The position numbers and the translations under genes were made by a program. The notes beneath the pieces are model-generated. The model saw only the letters and a list, made by a program, of their open reading frames with translations. It had not been told where the DNA came from and did no database searches. Shown here piece after piece: positions 1 to 5,969 of a stretch of 25,029 bases of DNA. Each line of letters begins with the position of its first letter. The stretch's first letter is position 1. Source of the stretch: a virus; IMG/VR virus record IMGVR_UViG_3300009008_000229, positions 1 through 25,029 of that record; one strand, written 5' to 3'.

Positions 1-468
1 CACGAGCTGGCGGCGATAATAACGCACGACTGGGGCTATTGGGGATGCGGGAATCTGGATGGGGATGAGGGCGAGAACCATCCAGGAATCATGTCTTCTT
101 TGTGGAATGAATTATGGTGGAGAGGTTGGAGCGGCCAGTTCAGCCTCAATGTGGCTGATCTGATCGTGGGGCATAGCAGGTTTTTCGCAAAGCAGAATGG
201 ACATCCTATTTCAAAGCTGTTCTATGCGGACAAGTTGAGCATTGGATTTATGCCCGCATGGCTCTACTGGCTGCTGGGGACATTGAGCGGAGAGATCAAA
301 GAATACATGTATAGCCTCGATAGGAAATACCCAGAAACGATTCGGAAAAAACCTTCATTTCTTCAGTGGTTTCTGGAAGTGCGATCTCACTGCACGCTAA
401 TGGGCCTGTCCAGCGAGGAAGAGTGGAAGAAACGTGTGCAGGACATCGCAAAAGATCAGGCAGCATGA
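1..468 (+). CDS. HD-domain phosphohydrolase-like protein, 3' part only
   Basis: The frame is open from the first base of the window, so the 5' end is missing; 155 residues are visible. A start at position 91 is possible but would cut off the best motif. In the visible part the HD-superfamily pattern can be followed: an H-D pair at residues 9-10 (THDWGYWG), His27 (ENHP), His58 (GHSRFFAK) and Asp77 (ADKLS). HD proteins bind metal through these residues and hydrolyse phosphate esters, often of nucleotides. The GYWG, GHSRF and ADKLS stretches resemble phage and bacterial HD proteins I recall; substrate unknown. The segment GFMPAWLYWLLGTLSG is hydrophobic but is more likely buried than membrane-spanning. 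It lies upstream of the replication genes, so an early role in nucleotide metabolism or host takeover is an inference. Confidence 0.6.
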   Translation, partial: HELAAIITHDWGYWGCGNLDGDEGENHPGIMSSLWNELWWRGWSGQFSLNVADLIVGHSRFFAKQNGHPISKLFYADKLSIGFMPAWLYWLLGTLSGEIKEYMYSLDRKYPETIRKKPSFLQWFLEVRSHCTLMGLSSEEEWKKRVQDIAKDQAA

Positions 469-473
469 GGATT

Positions 474-497
474 TATACTGATGAAATATACAGTATG
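474..497. promoter_or_regulatory. Dyad symmetry around a start codon
   Basis: ATACTG at 475-480 is matched by its inverse CAGTAT at 491-496, with a 10-base spacer that contains the ATG of the following small gene. In RNA the stem could gain one U-G pair (474/497) and place the start codon in the loop. It may be an operator or a translation-control hairpin, or chance; only 6-7 pairs support it. Confidence 0.25.
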
Positions 498-618
498 TGA
501 AGAATGGGAACGATTCGGATGCCTCACGGACTGCGGGGATCCGGATTCGATCGATGCCTTCCTCGAGGAAGTAGATGCGTGCCACCCGGATCAGGATCTG
601 CTCGGAGGACGAGCATGA
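481..618 (+). CDS. Small acidic Cys-containing phage protein (45 aa), unknown
   Basis: This short frame starts with ATG 13 bases after the previous stop, with GAGG 10 bases upstream. It encodes 45 residues that are acidic in the C-terminal half and contain Cys at 6, 14, 18 and 34. I do not recognise a family. It fills the gap between the HD-like gene and the next Cys-rich gene and fits the tightly packed layout of the early region, which is the main reason to call it. It is too short for composition alone to prove coding. Confidence 0.4.
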   Translation: MKYTVCEEWERFGCLTDCGDPDSIDAFLEEVDACHPDQDLLGGRA

Positions 619-640
619 ATCCTATAGTGGAGTGGCACAG

Positions 641-808
641 ATGAAAGATTGCCATAATTGCCAGTACAAGAGGCGGATGGGAAGCAGGCTCAAGGGGGTC
701 CGGATCCCTGACGGCGAGGGGAAGTGCATCCGGCCGGAGGGGCACTGCGATCCGGACATCGTGCCGGGGAAGATCGGCGAAGGACCGCGGATCAGAAAAC
801 TGAAATGA
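641..808 (+). CDS. Small four-cysteine phage protein (55 aa)
   Basis: The product has a CxxC pair at residues 4 and 7 and two more cysteines at 29 and 36 (GKCIRPEGHC), a spacing that suggests a small zinc-binding fold. The pattern resembles short proteins I recall from early regions of related phages; no function is known to me. ATG 641 is chosen over an in-frame upstream start at 575 because GGAG lies about 8 bases before it, the CxxC then sits at the N-terminus, and the earlier start would overlap the preceding gene. The stop overlaps the next start (ATGA at 805-808), so the two are probably translationally coupled. Confidence 0.5.
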   Translation: MKDCHNCQYKRRMGSRLKGVRIPDGEGKCIRPEGHCDPDIVPGKIGEGPRIRKLK

Positions 809-1590
809 ACCGGCAAGCCCAACCATACAACACAGCGACCTGGTGGCCGAGCTACGTGTCGAGTGCCGGCACTGACGAGAAGGCGGCACGAGCGGCTCAT
901 GACGCCCTGGCATCGAGGCGGCTTTGGTGCCAAGTGATCCAGGAGGCGGTCGAGGATTTCTTGTCTGTGCACAAAGGCATCCGGATCCGGGAGAGCGCAA
1001 GACGTTGGCTCTTCGATCCGGGCGAAGACGATGATTTCCGCGAGGTGTGCAGGCTGGCCGGGATCGATCCGGAGATAATCAGAGAAGGAGTGCGGCAGGC
1101 CGCCCAGGAGAGGGAGCTGTCCTGCGATCTTCCGAATATCACGAAACCGAAATGCTCCAATAAGCCGAAAACAGATCCGAGAGAACAACGACAGGAGGGT
1201 GATGCAATGAAGAAGTCCAATGAAGAACTGAAGAAGGAAAAGATAAAGGAGTGTCTCGAGCAGGGATACAGCATCCGGGAGACTTCCCGCACGGTCGGCG
1301 GTGCCATGGATACGGTGAAAAAAGTGCTGACTGAGCTGGAGGTCGCCAAAGGAGAGAAACTCAAGTGCACATGCGGCCTGGCACTTACGCATAACGGCCG
1401 GTGCGCAGATCGCCGGCGACGCTACAACGCACCGAAAAATATCGTCAAGCAGTACAGGCCAGCCGGCAAAGATACTGCGCCGGCTGCCGTCAAGGTAGGC
1501 ATCAAGTCGCTGGACGAGGAAATCGAGAAAATCGAGGATGATCTGGCCAGCCTGAAAAAGGCCAGAGAGATCATCCTTGGCCGGCAGTGA
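805..1590 (+). CDS. Two-domain phage protein: small conserved domain plus HTH/Cys-His domain
   Basis: ATG 805 overlaps the previous stop (ATGA). The 261-residue frame has two parts. Residues about 25-95 resemble a small phage protein I recall as a stand-alone family (WCQVIQEAVEDFL, ARRWLF, then FREVCRLAGIDPEIIREGV); its role is unknown. Residues 135-261 form a second unit: a helix-turn-helix-like segment (ECLEQGYSIRETSRTVGG), a CxCG-(N)-H-(N)-C motif (CTCGLALTHNGRC) that could bind zinc, and a C-terminal coiled coil (EEIEKIEDDLASLKKAREI). The second unit has its own strong ribosome site and start (see 1207-1590). The whole looks like a DNA-binding early regulator joined to an unrelated small protein. 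Six 10-bp repeats run across its stop codon, so autoregulation is possible but unproven. Confidence 0.6.
   Translation: MNRQAQPYNTATWWPSYVSSAGTDEKAARAAHDALASRRLWCQVIQEAVEDFLSVHKGIRIRESARRWLFDPGEDDDFREVCRLAGIDPEIIREGVRQAAQERELSCDLPNITKPKCSNKPKTDPREQRQEGDAMKKSNEELKKEKIKECLEQGYSIRETSRTVGGAMDTVKKVLTELEVAKGEKLKCTCGLALTHNGRCADRRRRYNAPKNIVKQYRPAGKDTAPAAVKVGIKSLDEEIEKIEDDLASLKKAREIILGRQ
1207..1590 (+). CDS. Nested in-frame start: HTH/Cys-His DNA-binding-like protein (127 aa)
   Basis: Inside the 805-1590 frame, GGAGG lies 8 bases before ATG 1207, one of the best ribosome sites of the early region. The product would be 127 residues: HTH-like helices at about 10-45, Cys54, Cys56, His62 and Cys66 as a possible zinc knuckle, and a charged coiled coil at 99-122. 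Two originally separate genes may have lost the stop between them, or both long and short forms may be made. A short form would keep DNA-binding and dimerisation parts without the N-terminal domain. Confidence 0.45.
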   Translation: MKKSNEELKKEKIKECLEQGYSIRETSRTVGGAMDTVKKVLTELEVAKGEKLKCTCGLALTHNGRCADRRRRYNAPKNIVKQYRPAGKDTAPAAVKVGIKSLDEEIEKIEDDLASLKKAREIILGRQ

Positions 1591-1637
1591 CAGGCATTGA
1601 CCGGATCTGACCGGCTTTAGTCAGCTTTGACCGATTC
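1578..1637. repeat. Array of six 10-bp direct repeats before the MuB-like gene
   Basis: Reading in register of exactly ten bases gives units at 1578 (TGGCCGGCAG), 1588 (TGACAGGCAT), 1598 (TGACCGGATC), 1608 (TGACCGGCTT), 1618 (TAGTCAGCTT) and 1628 (TGACCGATTC). The shared core is TGACCGG; three central or late copies fit best. A 10-bp period puts every unit on the same face of the helix, as for cooperative protein binding. The array crosses the end of the HTH/Cys-His gene and ends 24 bases before the MuB-like start. It could be an operator, a binding site for transposition proteins, or a replication-related iteron set. Confidence 0.55.
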
Positions 1638-1661
1638 CAACCCGAAACAGGAGGTGTGCAA

Positions 1662-2582
1662 ATGGAATCAGCGATGAGGCAGAAGCTCAAGCAGTACCTG
1701 GAGGAAAATCAAGTCCCGATCGCGGACTTGGCGCCGATGCTCGGCTACTCCCGGACCGCGCTCAGCAAGTACCTGAGCGGCGATTACAACAATCCAGAGC
1801 GGATAGAGCGGGCGATCGACCTCTGGTTCAAGCGGGAAGCCGGGGCCGCCAAGAACGGCCTGAAAATCGGCTTTCGTGAGATCCACGCGGCCAGGGGCAT
1901 CTTCTTGGCAGCAAATGAGGCCAGAGGCGAGATGGATATCGCCGTGATCGTGGGGACTGCCGGCGTGGGGAAGACCTTCGCGCTCGAGCATTATATTCGG
2001 GTCTGCCGGCTCCACGGCGGCACGCCGGTTGCGCTGATCACTGCCAACGTGCTCACCACGGCCCGAGGGATCGTCAATAAAATCGCCAGGGCGATCGACG
2101 CCCAGGTGACCGGCACTGGTTCGGATCGGGTAGATCAGATTGTGGCCCGGCTCAAGAAGAAGCCTTTTTTCCTGATCATCGACGAGGCCAACCACCTCAA
2201 CGTCAGGGGGATCGAGGTTCTTCGGTACATCCACGACCAGGCTGGCGTGGGGCTTCTTCTTTGCGGCACGAAGGAGCTGCTCACCACGATGACGGACGGG
2301 GGCCGGCGCTCGCAGGACCTGGCGCAGCTTTATTCTCGAGTGGGCCTGTGCCGGATCCTTCCGGGCCTTTCAAAAAAGGAGCTCCGGGAGGTGGTCCGGG
2401 CTGCCCTGGGGAACGTGGACGAGCTCACGCTGGAAGCGATCGCCACGGCCTGCGGATTTCCGACCACGAGCTTCCGGCGCGTGGTGAAGCTCATTCCCCG
2501 GATCCAGGCGGTATGTGAGGCCAACGGCACGGAAGCCAACGTCGAGACGGTAAAGCTGGCCATGGGCCAGATGATCGCATAG
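1662..2582 (+). CDS. MuB-like AAA+ ATPase, transposition target-selection protein
   Basis: The 306-residue protein has an N-terminal helix-turn-helix (about 18-40, IADLAPMLGYSRTALSKYLS) and an AAA+ ATPase core. Walker A is GTAGVGKT at 98-105 and Walker B is LIIDEAN at 171-177. This order matches phage Mu B and related TniB/IstB-type ATPases. MuB binds DNA as ATP-dependent filaments, picks target DNA and activates the MuA transposase during replicative transposition. ATG 1662 is chosen because AGGAGG lies 7 bases upstream; an in-frame GTG at 1656 sits inside the ribosome site. The partner transposase is not in the window and would be expected upstream. The helical 10-bp repeats just before this gene may control it. 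Confidence 0.85.
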   Translation: MESAMRQKLKQYLEENQVPIADLAPMLGYSRTALSKYLSGDYNNPERIERAIDLWFKREAGAAKNGLKIGFREIHAARGIFLAANEARGEMDIAVIVGTAGVGKTFALEHYIRVCRLHGGTPVALITANVLTTARGIVNKIARAIDAQVTGTGSDRVDQIVARLKKKPFFLIIDEANHLNVRGIEVLRYIHDQAGVGLLLCGTKELLTTMTDGGRRSQDLAQLYSRVGLCRILPGLSKKELREVVRAALGNVDELTLEAIATACGFPTTSFRRVVKLIPRIQAVCEANGTEANVETVKLAMGQMIA

Positions 2583-2591
2583 GGGCTGGTG

Positions 2592-2819
2592 ATGAAGACG
2601 ATCAAGGAAGTCTTCGATGAACTGATCGAACAACACGGACGGCCGGCTGTTATCACGGCCGCGGCCAACCTCCTGCTCGGGTGGTCGGTTGAAGACGTGA
2701 GGGTTATCAAGCGGAGGCTCGAGCGTCAGGAGCACGATCTGAAACGGCTGCAGATGATGGGCCGAGAGCTCTGCAAAATCCGAGACGGTCATGTCGAGCC
2801 GACTCACGCGGTGTCCTAA
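2592..2819 (+). CDS. Small phage protein (75 aa), unknown
   Basis: It begins 9 bases after the MuB-like stop, with AGGGG 6 bases before ATG 2592 (a GTG lies directly before it in frame). The product has an N-terminal helical part with a hydrophobic stretch (PAVITAAANLLLGW) and a charged helix (VIKRRLERQEHDLKRL) that may form a coiled coil. The stretch is too short and mixed for a sure membrane helix. I recognise no family. Its end overlaps the next gene by 29 bases. Confidence 0.55.
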   Translation: MKTIKEVFDELIEQHGRPAVITAAANLLLGWSVEDVRVIKRRLERQEHDLKRLQMMGRELCKIRDGHVEPTHAVS

Positions 2820-3312
2820 ATGCGGGGCGACATACGACTACATGGAGATGATCCGGGATGGAGACGTTCGGGCGCTCCTCGAGGCCTCCCACCGTCTCGG
2901 TTCCGATTCGAGACTGGTGTTCGAGTACACGGACCTCTTCGAGGTCAGTCGTCCACTGTCCCACAAGAAGCGGCTGAGGTTGGTAAAGGAGATCGAGGAA
3001 CTACTGGAGGTATGCCGTTTTCGCGATGGTGGCCGCACCCACCGCAATATTTCACGTGCGGGGATCCTTGCGGGGATCAAAGAGGTCTGCAATCGGGATG
3101 TCCGGGAGCTCAAGAATCACAATTACCTGTACAAGGTGCTCAAGAGCGTGGCCGAGACCGAGGAGAAGGAAGCCCTGATCAAAGCAGACAAGGCGCATCG
3201 CCGCAAGGAGAAACGCTTGAGGCGGGGTGACCGGAGGGACGACCCAGGGCAGGAACGACGATGGAAGGAAGGGGCCGAGCAGGCCCATAAGATCCTGGAG
3301 GATCTGGAGTGA
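2791..3312 (+). CDS. Conserved Mu-like phage protein with N-terminal CxxC (173 aa)
   Basis: The N-terminus has a single zinc-knuckle-like pair (RCPKCGATYDYMEMI), followed by a helical middle part containing VFEYTDLF and LSHKKRLRLVKEI. This resembles a family I recall from early regions of Mu-like phages of proteobacteria, where a CPxCG start precedes an LFRP-like segment. No function is known to me. The C-terminal third is very rich in Lys, Arg and Glu. It overlaps the previous gene by 29 bases and the next by 4 (GTGA), so coupled translation is likely. Confidence 0.65.
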   Translation: MSSRLTRCPKCGATYDYMEMIRDGDVRALLEASHRLGSDSRLVFEYTDLFEVSRPLSHKKRLRLVKEIEELLEVCRFRDGGRTHRNISRAGILAGIKEVCNRDVRELKNHNYLYKVLKSVAETEEKEALIKADKAHRRKEKRLRRGDRRDDPGQERRWKEGAEQAHKILEDLE

Positions 3313-3449
3313 AAACCGAAACAGATAGGCGTGAAGAGTTTCAAAAGATGCTCGATCGATGGGGGCCGAAGGGTACGGCCTTCCTGATCGCAACCTGGCT
3401 GCAGAGGCGGCTGGAAGGAAGGGTGCAATGCCAAGACGAAAAAAGGTAA
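3309..3449 (+). CDS. Small phage protein (46 aa), unknown
   Basis: A GTG start overlaps the previous stop (GTGA at 3309-3312) and the frame ends inside the start of the Gam-like gene. The product has a central amphipathic segment (GPKGTAFLIATWLQRRLEG) that vaguely recalls the GRPAVITAAANLLLGW stretch of the gene at 2592; whether they are related cannot be settled by eye. It is called because it fills the gap between two real genes with the coupling typical of this operon. Confidence 0.45.
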   Translation: MKTETDRREEFQKMLDRWGPKGTAFLIATWLQRRLEGRVQCQDEKR

Positions 3450-3961
3450 CCGCAGCTCCTGTGTTCAAGACCTGGGCCGAGGTGGACGAGGCGCTCCATG
3501 AGGTGGCAGGGATCGACAGCCGGGTCGAAGCGCTCGAGGCCCGGTACACGAGGAAGATCCAGGACCTCCAGGAAAAACTCGCGCGCGAGACCGAGGATAT
3601 GCTCAAGCGCCGGACTCGGCTCACGAAAGACATGGAGGAGTATTCCAAGGCCCATAAAGCCGAACTCAGCGACAAGCGGCACATGAAGCTCAACCACGGC
3701 CTGGTGGGATTCCGGAAGACGCCGCCCTCGATCAAGTACAACAAAAAGACAAAGGAACAGGTCCTGAATCTGCTGAGGCGTTCGAGGCTCGGACATTACA
3801 TCCAGGCCAAGTACGACCTCAAGAGGAAGGAGCTTCTCACTCTGAGCGACGCGCGGCTCGCCAAGGTGGGCCTCAAGAAGCACTCCAAAGACGAGTTCTG
3901 GTTCGAGCTCAACCAGGCAAAGGCTTCGAGAGATGCAGTATCCGGATCCGCGACAGAATGA
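3428..3961 (+). CDS. gam: Gam-like host-nuclease inhibitor
   Basis: The 177-residue product matches Mu Gam in length (about 174) and in pattern: a long N-terminal coiled coil (about 15-75), a central KLNHGLVGFRKTPPSIKY segment, and a C-terminal helical part. Mu Gam is a Ku-like dimer that binds double-stranded DNA ends and protects them from host exonucleases. ATG 3428 is preferred over an in-frame start at 3359, because AAGGAAGGG lies just upstream and the family starts with a short basic leader like MPRRKK. Its position shortly after the MuB-like gene is the usual one in transposable phages. It overlaps the next gene by 29 bases. Confidence 0.88.
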   Translation: MPRRKKVTAAPVFKTWAEVDEALHEVAGIDSRVEALEARYTRKIQDLQEKLARETEDMLKRRTRLTKDMEEYSKAHKAELSDKRHMKLNHGLVGFRKTPPSIKYNKKTKEQVLNLLRRSRLGHYIQAKYDLKRKELLTLSDARLAKVGLKKHSKDEFWFELNQAKASRDAVSGSATE

Positions 3962-4343
3962 GCTCTTCCCCGCTCCGAAGTTTACGCCGGAGGAGCGTAA
4001 GGTCCTGGAGATCCTCGATCGCCACAGGGGCAAAGATAAGGCGATCCGGGTTCCGGATCTTGCCGAGCAGATCGACATGGACGGTCGAACGGTTCGAAAG
4101 GTGGTGAAGCACCTGGTTGAGTTTCACCACATTTCCATCGGATCGACGCCTTCGGGAGTCGCTGGATACTACATGATCAGGACAGCAGACGAGGCATGGG
4201 AGGTTTTCTTATCGCTCCGGAGACGAGCTCTGAGCATTCTTCGCCGGGCCACGGCATTTCAAAAAGCGACGCTTCCTGAGCTCCTCGGGCAGCTCAGTTT
4301 GGAAGTAGAGAAGAACCCGAAATTGGATCTGGGCGAAGAATGA
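3933..4343 (+). CDS. Winged-helix DNA-binding-like protein (136 aa)
   Basis: Residues about 17-80 read as a winged helix: FTPEERKVLEILDRHRG, then VPDLAEQIDMDGRTVRKVVKHLVE as the recognition pair, then a wing-like HHISIGSTPSGVAGYYMI. The C-terminal half is helical and rich in Arg and Leu. This suggests an early or middle regulator; it has no recognisable similarity to Mor or C of Mu. It starts inside the end of gam and shares ATGA with the next gene. Confidence 0.6.
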   Translation: MQYPDPRQNELFPAPKFTPEERKVLEILDRHRGKDKAIRVPDLAEQIDMDGRTVRKVVKHLVEFHHISIGSTPSGVAGYYMIRTADEAWEVFLSLRRRALSILRRATAFQKATLPELLGQLSLEVEKNPKLDLGEE

Positions 4344-4573
4344 GCGATCGGGTTGTCGTGAACACCATGAATCACAGATTTGTCGAAACGTCGATCGACA
4401 GGATCAGAAATCTCGTCAAGAAGCAAAGAAACAGTAATGATTCGGACGGACTAACAGTGGATAGACCGACTAATAAATACTCAGTAACAAATGATGAATT
4501 ATATCCGCTTGCATTGCTGATAATCAATGCTGTCGTGTGGATCGCGGCTTTTTCACTATTTGCTTTTTATTAA
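4340..4573 (+). CDS. Tail-anchored small membrane protein in AT-rich DNA (77 aa)
   Basis: ATG 4340 overlaps the previous stop. The first 50 residues are polar and low in complexity; the last 23 or so (about 55-77, LALLIINAVVWIAAFSLFAF) form one strong transmembrane helix reaching the C-terminus. This predicts a tail-anchored inner-membrane protein with a cytoplasmic N-terminal part. The DNA from about 4380 to 4640 is visibly richer in A and T and uses rarer codons than its neighbours, a sign of separate origin. I recognise no family. Possible roles are superinfection exclusion, lysis control or host modulation, all guesses. Confidence 0.55.
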   Translation: MSDRVVVNTMNHRFVETSIDRIRNLVKKQRNSNDSDGLTVDRPTNKYSVTNDELYPLALLIINAVVWIAAFSLFAFY

Positions 4574-4638
4574 TAATATAAGTTGCAAACATAGGTAACA
4601 AACAAAAGAAACACCTGGCAATTACCATTGTTAGAAGG
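4551..4638 (+). promoter_or_regulatory. AT-rich leader before the gemA-like gene, possible weak promoter
   Basis: The 65 bases between the tail-anchored protein and the gemA-like start are strongly AT-rich. TATAAG at 4577-4582 resembles a -10 box, but the nearest -35-like element (TTCACT at 4552-4557) is 19 bases away and matches poorly. A middle promoter here would suit the layout, since transcription must pass from early to late functions around this point. The evidence is composition and one hexamer only. Confidence 0.25.
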
Positions 4639-5271
4639 ATGTCAAAGCAACGAACACCGGCACAGAACCGGATGCTCCACGGACTCATGAACAAGATCGG
4701 CATGAGCAAAGACGAGCTCCGGGCTCTGGCCTTCGACCTTTTCGGAGTGGAGAGCACATCTCAGCTCAATGTGGAGGAGGCAAACCGGCTCATCGAGGAA
4801 TTGAGACGGAAGGGAGCGCCGGTAAAGAAGACGAAATATCGCCGCAGATCCGAGAGTAGAAATTTAAGACCGAGTGGACTTCCCACACGAGAACAGCTCC
4901 GGATGATCGAGCACCTTTGTGAGATCCTCGGTTGGCGCAAGGCGCGTCGGGAGGGCTTCAATAAGCGGATGACGAGGGGGCAGTCATGGCCCCAGACCTG
5001 GCGGGAGGCTAGCAACATCATCGAAGGACTCAAGAATATCCTCTGCCGGGACTACCTCGAGCGGATCCGGGGCCTCTGTAATGAGCTCGGATACAACAAA
5101 AACGAGAGGGAGAACGAGATCAGAGCCCATTGCCGGGAGGAGACGCCGAACGATCCGTGGCTACTTGCGGAGCTGATCGGCAAGCTCGAGGAACGAAAGC
5201 GGTGGCGCAATGAGGACCGACGTGAGATTTCCGGGATTCTGGGCCAGGCTGACCCGGTTTGCGTATCGTAA
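4639..5271 (+). CDS. gemA: GemA-like regulatory protein (DUF1018 family)
   Basis: The N-terminus (RTPAQNRMLHGLMNKIGMSKDELR, broken here as RTPAQNRMLHGLMNKIG then MSKDELRAL) and the later THEQL-like block TREQLRMIEHLCEILGW are typical of GemA/DUF1018 proteins of Mu-like phages. Mu GemA (gp16) changes host gene expression and DNA supercoiling state. Here a second related block follows (LERIRGLCNELGY, then WLLAELIGKLEERKR), making the protein 210 residues, somewhat longer than the Mu protein. The ribosome site is weak: AGAAGG touches the start codon. It follows the AT-rich patch and overlaps the next small gene by 62 bases if that gene starts at 5210. Confidence 0.75.
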   Translation: MSKQRTPAQNRMLHGLMNKIGMSKDELRALAFDLFGVESTSQLNVEEANRLIEELRRKGAPVKKTKYRRRSESRNLRPSGLPTREQLRMIEHLCEILGWRKARREGFNKRMTRGQSWPQTWREASNIIEGLKNILCRDYLERIRGLCNELGYNKNERENEIRAHCREETPNDPWLLAELIGKLEERKRWRNEDRREISGILGQADPVCVS

Positions 5272-5452
5272 ATGGATGAAGATCGAGAAGAAAAAGCCTA
5301 TGGGAATCCCTGGAAATAGAGACCCAAGAAACCCGTGTACAGGCTATGCGCCACGGCCCTGGAGACTCGGTGACTGGTCCAGATGCGAGGGGGATGGTCA
5401 CTATTTATGCGCTGAATGCGCTCATAAGGAAAGTCATATTCTAGCTCGATAA
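5210..5452 (+). CDS. Small Cys-rich phage protein (80 aa)
   Basis: The C-terminal half has four cysteines and histidines in a compact pattern (CTGYAPRPW, SRCEGDGHYLCAECAHKE) that looks like a zinc-binding treble. Similar short proteins with a GDGHxLC core occur, as I recall, next to gemA in Mu-like phages. The start is uncertain: ATG 5210 gives a basic aromatic N-terminus (FWARLTRFAYRKWMKIEKK) but overlaps gemA by 62 bases; ATG 5276 would give 58 residues and a position 4 bases after gemA. The Cys-rich part is the same in both. Confidence 0.55.
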   Translation: MRTDVRFPGFWARLTRFAYRKWMKIEKKKPMGIPGNRDPRNPCTGYAPRPWRLGDWSRCEGDGHYLCAECAHKESHILAR

Positions 5453-5492
5453 CAAGAATTACCCGAGCACCCTCCTGTTGAGCTGGGGAGGT

Positions 5493-5528
5493 GGCGGCGA
5501 CGTAGGGCACCCTTCGATCGTCGTCGCC
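5493..5528. other. GC-rich hairpin in the gap before the head genes
   Basis: GGCGGCGACG at 5493-5502 pairs with CGTCGTCGCC at 5519-5528 (nine Watson-Crick pairs and one G-U pair), with a 16-base loop. It sits in the 109-base gap between the Cys-rich protein and the one-TM protein. No run of T follows, so it is not a standard Rho-independent terminator; an RNA processing site, an attenuator or a binding site are possible. Confidence 0.4.
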
Positions 5529-5561
5529 TCCCTGCTCACGGGAAACCAGCATGGAACTGAG

Positions 5562-5969
5562 ATGGAAGAATTAGGCAACATCACACAATTCGCGACAATA
5601 TGGGGGCCGGGCTTTGTCATTTTGGTCGGATTTTTTCTTCTACTTCGCCGCCTCATCGATCGTAGTTTCAGTGTCGGCGGCGAGCTCATGAAGGGAGCAC
5701 GGGAGGATTTTAAGGAGTTCGTAGGTGCGCAGACTGAGCAGGCCGGTGCCATGAGCGAGATGGCGATTACTCTGAAGGGACGCAATGAGTCCGATCGGGA
5801 CGAGCATCGCGAAATTCTCATGTGTATAAAGCTCCAGCAGGGACACCTGTTGGAGCTGCAGAAATCTATAGAGGCGCTGCAAAAAATATATGTGGAACAA
5901 GTTCGATTCACGCCCGACCGAGTGTCGGGTGCGACGAGAAAAGGAGATCAGGATGGGTGTACGCTTTGA
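5562..5969 (+). CDS. One-TM coiled-coil phage protein, DUF2730-like or holin-like
   Basis: From ATG 5562 the product has 135 residues: one transmembrane helix near the N-terminus (about 10-30, IWGPGFVILVGFFLLLRRL) followed by a long polar helical region likely to form a coiled coil (DEHREILMCIKLQQGHLLEL and after). In Mu-like phages a protein with this plan (DUF2730, next to gp26/gp27) lies just before the small terminase gene, which fits the place here. A holin or spanin part is an alternative, as no other lysis gene is seen in the window. The frame is open from TTG 5478, but that start would be unusual and covers the hairpin. The ribosome site is weak. It overlaps the next gene by 17 bases. 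Confidence 0.55.
   Translation: MEELGNITQFATIWGPGFVILVGFFLLLRRLIDRSFSVGGELMKGAREDFKEFVGAQTEQAGAMSEMAITLKGRNESDRDEHREILMCIKLQQGHLLELQKSIEALQKIYVEQVRFTPDRVSGATRKGDQDGCTL

Noticed and set aside
1597-1650. Forward sigma70 promoter built on the TTGACC copies in the decamer array
   Set aside because: No -10-like hexamer lies 16-18 bases downstream of either TTGACC; the matches come from the repeat core.
5478-5561. TTG-started N-terminal extension of the one-TM protein
   Set aside because: TTG without a convincing ribosome site, a Gly-rich leader before the membrane helix, and overlap with the hairpin make ATG 5562 more likely.
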